44,364 nucleotides of DNA from JBOFCS01 sp051646185 (lineage in GTDB: Bacteria > Actinomycetota > Actinomycetes > Mycobacteriales > Mycobacteriaceae): NCBI GenBank assembly GCA_051646185.1, contig JBOFCS010000200.1:1-44364 (forward strand), given 5' to 3'. Numbering within the stretch: the stretch's first letter is position 1; every line of letters begins with the position of its first letter. The notes below the pieces were generated by a model. It worked only from the letters and a program-made list of their open reading frames with translations, ran no database searches and was not told where the DNA came from. Positions 32,071 to 39,715 of this stretch are shown in pieces. A program made the position numbers and the translations under genes.

Positions 32071-33263
32071 CCCAGCGAAGCAACAACCCTTACCAATTGA
32101 TCTACCTCATGGGTGGTGGTGTAGTGGCCTAGTCCAACGGTGACTGCGCCACCAATATCGTTCACTCCTAAGGACTGGAAAATTCGATCCCGAGGATTAG
32201 CAATGGCACAAATGCCATTATCAGCCAATCGCTGGGCCACCCGTTCAGCCGGAACCCCAGACACCGTGAAACTTACCGTTGGCACCCGATGCACAGAGTT
32301 ACCAAACACCATCACCATCGGTAACGCCCGTAACGACAGCAAAAGGTGATCCAATAAGCCATCATGATAATTTTTCAGCGACCGCATCGATGTTAAGATT
32401 CGTTCACGCCTAGTGCCACTTGCCGATTCATCAAGTCCAGCAAGATATTCCACCGAAGAAACCAGACCCGCCAACATTGCGTACTGGTGCCCGCCAAGCT
32501 CCAGCCGTTCTGGGCCCTTAGCTTGGGGATTAAGCGACAGCGATGTCATCCGATCCAGGTATGAAGGATCACGGAAAACTAAGGCACCAACCTGGGGTCC
32601 GCCCCAACTTGAGGCATTAAGAGCCAAAACATCAGCATTAAGCTCACCAATATCTAAAGCTCCATACGGGGCGGCGCCAATAGCGTCCACTACCAGTAGA
32701 GCGCCAACACTGCGGGTCAGCTTTGCCACTTCCGATATCTGTGACATAGAACCCACCACCGCCGAAGCAGCGGTTAGCGCAACGATACTAGTGGGGCGGC
32801 CAATTAACTCAGCAAATTGCCATGTCGGCAATTCGCATGTCTCAATATCAATTTCAGCCCACTTAACCTGAGCACCATAACGATCCGCCACCCACAACCA
32901 AGGCGCAACATTAGCTTCGTCATCAAGACGTGAAAGCACCACCTCGGACCCTAAGCCCATCCTGGTACTTAACGATTCGGCAAGTAACCCCAGCAGAACA
33001 GCACGGTCAGAACCAAGCACAACACCGCGCGGGTCTCCGCCCACAAGGTCGGCAACAGCAACCCGGGCTGCTTCCACAATCGCCGCACTACGCTTGGCAG
33101 AAGGAGACAAGCCCGTAGGTGCGGTGACCGAGGCGCGAAAGGCTGTCGACACTGTCGTGGCTACTGAATCGGGGATTTGCATTCCCGCCTGTGCGTCAAG
33201 GTGAATCCAACCGTCGCCAAGGGACGGGAACAAGCCCCGAACCCGTGCAACGTCATACGCCAT
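32067..33263 (-). CDS. Class V aminotransferase-fold protein (Rv3778c-like), lacking the PLP lysine
   Basis: A 398-residue protein (ATG at 33263; the longer frame to 33320 is unlikely and the length equals Rv3778c as I recall). Seen: cysteine-desulfurase/EgtE-like fold with LGSDRAVLLGLLAESL, SRLDDEANVAPWL, ALTAASAVVGSM, LLVVDAIGAAPYG (Asp 193, which normally contacts the PLP nitrogen), and ALNASSWGGPQVGALVF. In active members the last block reads S-x-H/Y-K-x-x-G-P, with the lysine forming the PLP Schiff base; here residues 218-220 are S-S-W and no lysine is near. It may not be a PLP transaminase at all. Role unknown; the location beside the arabinogalactan block is conserved. Confidence 0.82.
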   Translation of the reverse strand: MAYDVARVRGLFPSLGDGWIHLDAQAGMQIPDSVATTVSTAFRASVTAPTGLSPSAKRSAAIVEAARVAVADLVGGDPRGVVLGSDRAVLLGLLAESLSTRMGLGSEVVLSRLDDEANVAPWLWVADRYGAQVKWAEIDIETCELPTWQFAELIGRPTSIVALTAASAVVGSMSQISEVAKLTRSVGALLVVDAIGAAPYGALDIGELNADVLALNASSWGGPQVGALVFRDPSYLDRMTSLSLNPQAKGPERLELGGHQYAMLAGLVSSVEYLAGLDESASGTRRERILTSMRSLKNYHDGLLDHLLLSLRALPMVMVFGNSVHRVPTVSFTVSGVPAERVAQRLADNGICAIANPRDRIFQSLGVNDIGGAVTVGLGHYTTTHEVDQLVRVVASLG

Positions 33264-33387
33264 ACCCGACACCTTAGAGGTTGTTCCGATGATCATGACA
33301 GCCAACTCGACCATCCCCACCTAGACTAGCCAGAAGACGGCATTAATGCATCCCGCTTTAGTGCATACCACCAGAGAGAATTAGCTC

Positions 33388-35376
33388 GTGTCCATCGTTA
33401 CACCCATGCTGGCAATGACGTTGCTGCTTATCGTTCCCGGCACAACAGTTGCACGCGCGTATCGGCTGCCCTGGGGAATTTCTTTGCTCTCCGGCCCAGC
33501 GATTACCTACGGAATTGTGGCGGCAACAATCATCCCGCTAGGCGCCTGCGGGGTGCCCTGGAATGTTTGGTCCGCAGCTACCGCCTGGCTTCTCTTTGTT
33601 GGCATCGCATTCCTACTGTCAAAAGCCAAGGGCGTTAATGCGACTATCCGCAGGGAGTCTAAGGCTAAGCCTCAGGTTAAAGATTTTTCCCACATTCTCG
33701 CCCTTCCCACCTTCATCGGTATCGGCTGTGCCATCGGTGGTGTGCTGATCTTGTACGCCGCTATTCGCGGCATACTGGACTGGCATGCGATCCCCTCCAA
33801 TTGGGACTCTATGTGGCATGCCAACACGATTAGATTCATCATGGAGACCGGGGACGCCTCGTCAACCCATATGGGCGAACTCCGCAATATCGAAACGCAA
33901 CATTCGATGTACTACCCCTCGGCTTTCCATGCAGTAGCTGCGCTGTGTGCTCAGCTCACCGGGGCCAGCCCTACCCTCACCTACACCATCGCCTCGGTCA
34001 TCGGAATCTGTGTGCTTGTTCCCGCTGGTGCGGCCGCACTTACCTGGCGAATCGCTTACGGCCACTTTTCTGCACCATTGGTCGGCTGGTTTGCTGGTAC
34101 AGCTGCGGTGCTGAGCGCAGCATTTAGTGCTGTCCCTTATCTTGAGTTCAGCACTGCAGCAATGCCCAATTTAAATGCGCTAGCCCTGGTTGGCCCGGTT
34201 GTGCTCTTAGTCACTTGCTCTGTTTACCAGCGGCGGCTGATTCCACTTGCCGCGCTCATGTTCCTCGGTGTCACTTCTGTACATACCAGCGGCGGATTTA
34301 TTGTTATCGCTTTTGTTGGGCTTTGGTGGGCAGCCGAATTGCTTCCACATCCTATTAGGGGTCGGCTGCCGGACCTAGCACCGCTTGCCTCGGTGGGTGT
34401 TCTCGCTGGGTTAGCTTTGACTCCGCAACTTATTGGCGTTATGCAGGAATCTGGCACTATCACCGCCCATGATTATCGGCAACCTGTCACAAAACTACAT
34501 GCCTTAATTCAAGGCTTAACTCAGCACACTAGACACCTTGAAGACTGGCCAATTCAGTTTGGAATCCTTGCTTTTTCGGCAATCGGCCTTTCCGTACTTT
34601 TGTATAAAAAAGTGTTATGGCCTCTGCTGTTATGGGGCTTTTTTGTGCTAACAATTGTGCACGGAACTAATCCTTTTCATGGCATTCTTGGCGAGTGTTT
34701 ATCAACGGTCACTGGGCTGTTCTATAACGATCCTCGACGTCTTTCCACTGTAGTCTGCATCCTTTTAGTGCCCATGGCTGGAATTGGCCTTATCAGCGTC
34801 ACCCATGGGGTAGCCAAACTGGCAAGTGGCGTTATTCATCTGCAAAAACAAAAAACCCAGGCACTCTGGGCAACTACCTTGGCAATTCTTATTGCGATGG
34901 GGTTGACCTTTCATTACCGAGTCCAGAACATGAGTTTTCTCGGCGAAAACTACCACTGGGCAATGATTAATGAAAAAGATCTTGAAGCAATCGACTATCT
35001 TGCGACACTTCCCGGTGCACGCGACACCGTAATTGGCAACGGAAATTACGATGGCACCGGTTGGATGTATGCCATCAACGGATTGCATCCGTTATGGACG
35101 CATTACTTTTTCCCGGTAGATTCAGGCGGACCAGGCTGGAATAGATTTGTCATCTGGGCTTGGGCAGATGACGCTGATACTGATTCTCGTGTGGCACAAG
35201 CAGTTCACGCTCTAAATATTCGTTATGTGATCGTCAGCAGCCATCAATACCCAGCAACAATTGGCCCGCTTGGTTTAGTGTCACTGGATCAATCACAATC
35301 TTGGAAACAGCTCTACAACAATGGGCAAAATCAAATCTACGAATACCAGGGAGCGCAGAGCCATGACCCACGATGA
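33388..35376 (+). CDS. Polytopic membrane glycosyltransferase-like protein (Rv3779-like)
   Basis: A 662-residue integral membrane protein with around 12-14 hydrophobic segments in residues 1-510, then an extracytoplasmic C-terminal region (about 520-660). Seen: SNWDSMWHANTIRFIMETGDASSTHMGEL near 140, the acidic first outer loop typical of GT-C enzymes (D-x-x-W/H), and YDGTGWMYAINGLHPLWTHYFFPV late in the protein. M. tuberculosis Rv3779 is reported to be involved in polyprenyl-phosphomannose/mannoside synthesis. It opens a plus-strand run (this gene, bpa, wzm, wzt, glfT1) building the cell envelope. GTG start at 33388; the next gene overlaps its stop. Confidence 0.82.
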   Translation: MSIVTPMLAMTLLLIVPGTTVARAYRLPWGISLLSGPAITYGIVAATIIPLGACGVPWNVWSAATAWLLFVGIAFLLSKAKGVNATIRRESKAKPQVKDFSHILALPTFIGIGCAIGGVLILYAAIRGILDWHAIPSNWDSMWHANTIRFIMETGDASSTHMGELRNIETQHSMYYPSAFHAVAALCAQLTGASPTLTYTIASVIGICVLVPAGAAALTWRIAYGHFSAPLVGWFAGTAAVLSAAFSAVPYLEFSTAAMPNLNALALVGPVVLLVTCSVYQRRLIPLAALMFLGVTSVHTSGGFIVIAFVGLWWAAELLPHPIRGRLPDLAPLASVGVLAGLALTPQLIGVMQESGTITAHDYRQPVTKLHALIQGLTQHTRHLEDWPIQFGILAFSAIGLSVLLYKKVLWPLLLWGFFVLTIVHGTNPFHGILGECLSTVTGLFYNDPRRLSTVVCILLVPMAGIGLISVTHGVAKLASGVIHLQKQKTQALWATTLAILIAMGLTFHYRVQNMSFLGENYHWAMINEKDLEAIDYLATLPGARDTVIGNGNYDGTGWMYAINGLHPLWTHYFFPVDSGGPGWNRFVIWAWADDADTDSRVAQAVHALNIRYVIVSSHQYPATIGPLGLVSLDQSQSWKQLYNNGQNQIYEYQGAQSHDPR

Positions 35377-35905
35377 AAGAATAGGGCTTATGACTTCACC
35401 AGACGACCATATTGTGGTACTTGGTCCTGACCCCACAGGCTCTCAGATCAGCGAAGAAACTGCTGAGGCCTCCGTTGCCGATCTAGTTGAGCAGCCAGCC
35501 AAGGTTATGCGCATCGGCACAATGATTAAGCAATTGCTCGAGGAAGTGCGGTCCGCACCTCTCGATGACGCTAGCCGTAACCGCCTTAAAGCAATCCATG
35601 CTTCTTCTATCACCGAGCTCGAAGATGGCCTAGCTCCCGAGTTACGCGAGGAACTTCACCGGCTCGCTTTGCCCTTCAGCGATGACTCTGTACCTTCGGA
35701 CGCAGAGCTAAGAATTGCCCAGGCACAGCTTGTCGGTTGGCTAGAAGGCTTATTCCATGGCATTCAGACAGCGTTATTCGCCCAACAAATGGCGGCCAGG
35801 GCCCAGCTGGAGAATATTCGGCAAGGCGTGCTCCCACCTGGGTTAACAAACCCGCCGGGAACTGCCCAACCAGGACCCGCAGTGGGAACCGGGCAGTACC
35901 TTTGA
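35363..35905 (+). CDS. bpa: Bacterial proteasome activator
   Basis: A 180-residue protein (ATG 35363, overlapping the previous gene by 14 bases; ATG 35390 is an alternative giving 171). Seen: DLVEQPAKVMRIGTMIKQLLEEVRSAPLD, ELEDGLAPELREELHRLALPF and AELRIAQAQLVGWLEGLFHGIQTALFAQQMAARAQLENIRQG, the long helical bundle of Bpa (PafE), a disordered Pro/Gly tail, and the C-terminal GQYL that docks into the 20S alpha-ring pockets. In M. tuberculosis it forms a dodecameric ring that opens the proteasome without ATP. Its presence implies a 20S proteasome elsewhere, which most corynebacteria lack. Position equals Rv3780. Confidence 0.93.
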   Translation: MTHDERIGLMTSPDDHIVVLGPDPTGSQISEETAEASVADLVEQPAKVMRIGTMIKQLLEEVRSAPLDDASRNRLKAIHASSITELEDGLAPELREELHRLALPFSDDSVPSDAELRIAQAQLVGWLEGLFHGIQTALFAQQMAARAQLENIRQGVLPPGLTNPPGTAQPGPAVGTGQYL

Positions 35906-36008
35906 TGCCCCAACTTCTCGTCGGACCACTTGGCAGTCATTGCCGAGGACGAGCCGCAATATCGCGAATCACCCACTGCTCACGCTGCGACGGGTAGGCT
36001 CGACGCCC

Positions 36009-36896
36009 GTGTCAGTATCTTCGGTTCCCGGCGGTCCAGCTTCGTCACCTCAAGCTGAACCTGAGCACACTGCACTTGCAAACGATTCGCGGACGTTCCG
36101 GCGCGCATTCCAGGATTTGCGCCACGGTTTTAGTCAACGCGAGTTATGGCTTCAGCTTGGCTGGCAAGACATCAAACAACGGTACCGCAGGTCGGTCATC
36201 GGCCCGTTCTGGATAACCATTGCTACAGGCATTCAGGCAGTAGCTATGGGTCTGCTTTACTCGGTTCTCCTGGATGTTGATGTTAAAACTTTCTTGCCGC
36301 ATGTAACCGTCGGATTGATTATTTGGAATATGATCAGCGCCTCAATTTTGGAAGGCTCTGAAGTTTTTATCGCCAATGAAGGATTAATTAAACAGCTTCC
36401 CGCGCCCGTCAGCGTGCATATTTATCGCCTAGTCTGGCGACAGTTGCTATTGCTGGCACATAACTTGTTGATCTACATCATCATGCTGATTGTTTTTCGG
36501 CCACAACTGCATTGGACTATGGTGGCTGCCATTCCAGCGCTGGCGTTGCTAGTTCTTAATGCGGCGTGGGTATCTCTTGTTTTTGGAATTATCGCTACCC
36601 GTTACCGCGATATCGCACCCATCTTGGGGAGCTTAGTTACCTTGCTGTTTTTTATGACCCCCATTGTCTGGACTACCGATGGCCTTATGAAACAAGGTGG
36701 CGAGGCTGCGGAGCGGGCCCGGCTGGTGGAGATTAATCCGTTATTTCACTATCTCGATATCATCCGCGCCCCGCTCCTCGGAGAGGAACAACAGCTATAT
36801 CACTGGTTGATTGTTCTTGGATTCACCGGTGTTGGTTGGGTTTTAGCTCTACTGGTGCTTCGTAAATACCGCTCCCGTGTGGCCTACTGGGTATAA
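36009..36896 (+). CDS. wzm: Galactan ABC exporter permease
   Basis: A 295-residue ABC-2 type permease (GTG 36009 preferred; the frame opens at 35940 but family length favours the shorter form). Seen: FSQRELWLQLGWQDIKQRYRRSVIGPFWITI, the amphipathic N-terminal signature of O-antigen/teichoic-type permeases, then six membrane helices (about 62-285) and LVEINPLFHYLDIIRAPLLG before the last. With the ATPase just downstream (9 bases) it exports lipid-linked galactan precursor across the membrane for arabinogalactan assembly, like Rv3783. In M. tuberculosis this gene comes after the ATPase and GlfT1, so the order here is different. Confidence 0.88.
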   Translation: MSVSSVPGGPASSPQAEPEHTALANDSRTFRRAFQDLRHGFSQRELWLQLGWQDIKQRYRRSVIGPFWITIATGIQAVAMGLLYSVLLDVDVKTFLPHVTVGLIIWNMISASILEGSEVFIANEGLIKQLPAPVSVHIYRLVWRQLLLLAHNLLIYIIMLIVFRPQLHWTMVAAIPALALLVLNAAWVSLVFGIIATRYRDIAPILGSLVTLLFFMTPIVWTTDGLMKQGGEAAERARLVEINPLFHYLDIIRAPLLGEEQQLYHWLIVLGFTGVGWVLALLVLRKYRSRVAYWV

Positions 36897-36905
36897 GGAC
36901 TAGCC

Positions 36906-37709
36906 ATGACTGTTTCCATCGAAACCCATCAAGCTTGTGTTGATTTCCCTATTTTTGATGCTAAATCTCGGTCCTTAAAAAAGGCTATTATAGGTAGTGC
37001 TGGCGGCTCTATTGGTAGAAACTCTTCCAATGTTGTTGTGGTAGAAGCTTTACGTGATATCACTTTATCCCTGAAAGAAGGGGATAGGGTGGGTCTTGTT
37101 GGGCATAATGGTGCCGGGAAATCAACGCTTCTGCGGCTGCTGTCTGGTATTTATGAGCCAACAAGAGGCAGTGCTCAAGTTCGTGGGCGAGTAGCACCGG
37201 TATTTGACCTCGGCGTTGGTATGGACCCAGAGATATCTGGCTATGAAAATATCATCATTCGTGGGCTTTTCCTTGGTCAAACTCGTAAATCGATGCTCGC
37301 CAAGATGGATGAGATCACCGAGTTTACTGAGTTGGGCGATTACCTATCGATGCCACTTCGTACGTATTCCACTGGTATGCGTGTTCGGCTTGCGATGGGG
37401 GTGGTGACAAGTATTGATCCGGAAATTTTATTATTGGATGAGGGCATTGGCGCCGTTGATGCTGAGTTTATGAAAAAAGCCCGAGTGCGTTTGCAAGAAC
37501 TTGTTGCTCGATCTGGAATCCTTGTTTTTGCAAGTCATTCCAATGAGTTTCTTGCTCAGCTCTGCGATAGTGCGATGTGGATTGATCATGGGACAATTCG
37601 CAAACAAGGGGGAATTGAAGAAGTGGTGCGTGCCTATGAAGGGGATGATGCTGGCAATCATGTGGCACATGTTCTCGCTGAATTGAAGAAGGAACCCCAT
37701 GCTCGATAG
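36906..37709 (+). CDS. wzt: Galactan ABC exporter ATPase
   Basis: A 267-residue ABC ATPase of the polysaccharide-export type. Seen: VVVVEALRDITLSLKEGDRVGLVGHNGAGKSTLLRLLSGIYEPTRG (Walker A GHNGAGKS near 65), signature YSTGMRVRLAMGVVTS, Walker B EILLLDEGIGAVD and switch His in FASHSNEF. No carbohydrate-binding C-terminal extension as in O9a Wzt, as for Rv3781. Overlaps the next gene (glfT1) by 11 bases, so translation is coupled. Powers galactan export with the permease upstream. Confidence 0.92.
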   Translation: MTVSIETHQACVDFPIFDAKSRSLKKAIIGSAGGSIGRNSSNVVVVEALRDITLSLKEGDRVGLVGHNGAGKSTLLRLLSGIYEPTRGSAQVRGRVAPVFDLGVGMDPEISGYENIIIRGLFLGQTRKSMLAKMDEITEFTELGDYLSMPLRTYSTGMRVRLAMGVVTSIDPEILLLDEGIGAVDAEFMKKARVRLQELVARSGILVFASHSNEFLAQLCDSAMWIDHGTIRKQGGIEEVVRAYEGDDAGNHVAHVLAELKKEPHAR

Positions 37710-38592
37710 TCATGGAAAAATTGTTGGGGTAGTTGTTACTCATAAGAGGCTTGAGCTTTTAGAAGAATCTTTGAAAGTTCTTACTCACCAGAGTCGTCCG
37801 CTCGATCATCTTATTGTCGTTGACAATGCCAACGAACTTGCAGTACAAGAACTTGTCGAAAGTCGAGATATACCAACAACATATATCGGATCTCAGCATA
37901 ACCTTGGTGGGGCTGGCGGGTTTGCTTTAGGTATATTGCACGCTTTAGCTATGGGAGCGCAATGGGTTTGGCTTGCCGATGATGACGGTCGACCAGAAGG
38001 TCCTGACGTCCTCAAGACCCTTCTTGATTGTGCTATTAAGCACAATCTTTCTGAGGTATCTCCTGTTGTTTGCGATATTGATTTTCCTGAAAATCTAGCC
38101 TTCCCATTGCGGCGGGGTATTGAGTGGAAAAGAACACGAACAGAACTTGGTGATGACCAGGTTATTTTTGGTATTGCATCACTATTTAACGGGGCACTAT
38201 TTCGCGCCAGTGCCATTGATGCCGTTGGGGTTCCAGATATTCGACTGTTTGTTCGGGGCGATGAGGTTGAGGTACATCGAAGACTGAGCCGCTCTGGCCT
38301 TGCCTTTGGCACTTGCTTACAAACTGCGTATCTTCATCCTAATGGGTCAGCAGAGTTTAAACCGATATTGGGCGGGCGCATGCATACCCAATATCCTGAT
38401 GATACTACTAAACGCTACTTCACTTACCGCAATCGTGGTTACCTGATGTCTCAGCCTGGAATGCGAAAGTTGCTTCTACAAGAGTGGATTCGATTTAGCT
38501 GGTTCTTCCTCATCACAAAGCGTGATCCGGCTGGGCTGCGTGAATGGATGAGGTTACGCAAACTTGGCCGCCAAGAACGCTTTCAACGGTGA
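37699..38592 (+). CDS. glfT1: Galactofuranosyltransferase GlfT1
   Basis: A 297-residue GT2 enzyme. Seen: IVGVVVTHKRLELLEESLKVL, LIVVDNANE, NLGGAGGFALGI, QWVWLADDDGRPEG (D-D-D metal/UDP site near 95), FNGALFRASAIDAVG and VRGDEVEVHRRLSRSG (acid residues for catalysis). The C-terminus is helical. GlfT1 adds the first one or two galactofuranose units to the polyprenyl-linked rhamnosyl linker, starting arabinogalactan. It ends the operon; the immunity-like gene follows on the opposite strand. Confidence 0.9.
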   Translation: MLDSHGKIVGVVVTHKRLELLEESLKVLTHQSRPLDHLIVVDNANELAVQELVESRDIPTTYIGSQHNLGGAGGFALGILHALAMGAQWVWLADDDGRPEGPDVLKTLLDCAIKHNLSEVSPVVCDIDFPENLAFPLRRGIEWKRTRTELGDDQVIFGIASLFNGALFRASAIDAVGVPDIRLFVRGDEVEVHRRLSRSGLAFGTCLQTAYLHPNGSAEFKPILGGRMHTQYPDDTTKRYFTYRNRGYLMSQPGMRKLLLQEWIRFSWFFLITKRDPAGLREWMRLRKLGRQERFQR

Positions 38593-38630
38593 CTTGCGGC
38601 GCACCTGCTCTTAAGCGCTAACGCCACCGC

Positions 38631-39143
38631 CTAAGTGCGCCCTTCCAGGGGTTGCCCATCTATCAGAGACCGCTCCCGCTCAATAACCACCACATCAGTA
38701 ACCTCAGAAATCGGAAACGTCCCAAGAAGATGCCGAGTACGACCATCATAGTACGGCCCCCTCTCAATCTCCGGCTGCTCCTCCAACCACAACACCGGAT
38801 ACTTGTACGAATCAGGGCATTCCGGTGCATCACCCACCCGAGGCGCGTATTCGCCACGAACTACCCCATCACGGCAACGCAACGTATAAAAACTCATCCC
38901 CTTCCACCGAAAATGCGACTCCCGATCAAAAAAACGATCCACCTGAGCCAACGGCACCGTCTTCAACCCCCACCCGTTAGAGCTACCATCATTAGCTCGA
39001 CTAATAGTGAAGGATGATGGAATTGCTTGCCCCTCCGTAAAAATAGTCACTAAACCTGGAATTCTTGATGTACTCGCCCGATATTCTTTGCCTAAATATA
39101 CTGCCCGGCGACCATCCACACCAATATCTTTTAGCTCACTCAT
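38631..39143 (-). CDS. Immunity-like protein, second copy
   Basis: A 170-residue cytosolic-looking protein (ATG 39143 with GGAGG upstream; the longer TTG frame is an artefact of the duplicated toxin tail). It is a clear paralogue of the gene at 39168-39686: both share GRRAVYLG, GWGLKTVPLAQVDRFFDRES, HFRWKG, APRVGD, LWLEEQPEIERGP and GTFPISEVTDVVVIERERSL. It has no signal peptide, no membrane segment and no known enzyme motif. I infer an immunity factor for the large protein upstream, or a spare copy with altered specificity, because polymorphic-toxin loci commonly carry such arrays. The 3' half is near-identical in stretches to the first copy while the middle and ends diverge. Confidence 0.65.
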   Translation of the reverse strand: MSELKDIGVDGRRAVYLGKEYRASTSRIPGLVTIFTEGQAIPSSFTISRANDGSSNGWGLKTVPLAQVDRFFDRESHFRWKGMSFYTLRCRDGVVRGEYAPRVGDAPECPDSYKYPVLWLEEQPEIERGPYYDGRTRHLLGTFPISEVTDVVVIERERSLIDGQPLEGRT

Positions 39144-39172
39144 GGCTGCACCTCCACCCAATGGAAATCATT
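39135..39172. repeat. Duplicated toxin-tail segment, copy B
   Basis: These 38 bases are identical to 39678-39715. In the other place they hold the last nine codons of the large toxin-like gene plus the start of the first immunity gene. Here they stand alone between the two immunity genes. The stop of the first immunity gene (TGA at 39168-39170) lies inside the copied segment. Confidence 0.92.
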
Positions 39173-39686
39173 CCGCTAAAGGTTGCCCATCCAGCAAAGA
39201 CCGCTCCCGCTCAATAACCACCACATCAGTAACCTCAGAAATCGGAAACGTCCCAATGAGATCAACATCACGTGGGTCCCCCGTATACCACGGACCTCTC
39301 TCAATCTCCGGTTGTTCTTCCAACCACAAAACCCAATCCTCATGATAAATACCACCGCATTCCGGAACATCCCCCACCCGCGGCGCGTAGTGACCTTCCA
39401 CCATTCCATCGTGACAACTCAACGTATTAAAACTGATCCCCTTCCACCGAAAATGCGACTCCCGATCAAAAAAACGATCCACCTGAGCCAACGGCACCGT
39501 CTTTAACCCCCACCCCCTTGGTTTACCATTCTTATTCACCACAGGGGTAAAAGATGGCGGAATCGGCTCACCAGATTTCGAAAAAATGGCCACTGTCCCT
39601 GGGATGCTTGACGTATCCGCAATGTACTCTTGGCCCAAATACACTGCTCGGCGACCCCTCACACCAATACTTGTCAACTCACTCAT
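39168..39686 (-). CDS. Immunity-like protein, first copy
   Basis: A 172-residue cytosolic protein whose ATG (39686) overlaps the stop of the large upstream gene (ATGA), the hallmark of coupled toxin-immunity pairs. GGAGG of the ribosome site is inside the last codons of the toxin. Contains R-R-A-V-Y-L-G-Q-E-Y near the start, SGEPIPPSFTPV, GWGLKTVPLAQVDRFFDRES, a conserved W-K-G, APRVGD, and acidic residues near the end. Paralogue of 38631-39143. The family is not one I can name; the pattern V-Y-x-G-x-E-Y-x-A at the start recalls small actinobacterial genes downstream of TNT-type toxins, an impression only. Confidence 0.68.
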   Translation of the reverse strand: MSELTSIGVRGRRAVYLGQEYIADTSSIPGTVAIFSKSGEPIPPSFTPVVNKNGKPRGWGLKTVPLAQVDRFFDRESHFRWKGISFNTLSCHDGMVEGHYAPRVGDVPECGGIYHEDWVLWLEEQPEIERGPWYTGDPRDVDLIGTFPISEVTDVVVIERERSLLDGQPLAE

Positions 39687-39715
39687 GGCTGCACCTCCAC
39701 CCAATGGAAATCATT
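39678..39715. repeat. Duplicated toxin-tail segment, copy A
   Basis: The original copy: end of the toxin-like gene (codons for N-D-F-H-W-V-E-V-Q-P), the ATGA overlap and the first codons of the first immunity gene. Identical to 39135-39172. Confidence 0.9.

Noticed and set aside
39144..39161. TTG start adding MGGGAA to the second immunity-like protein (same for the first at 39704)
   Set aside because: Those codons are the toxin-tail leader read in another frame; the ATG after GGAGG is the real start.
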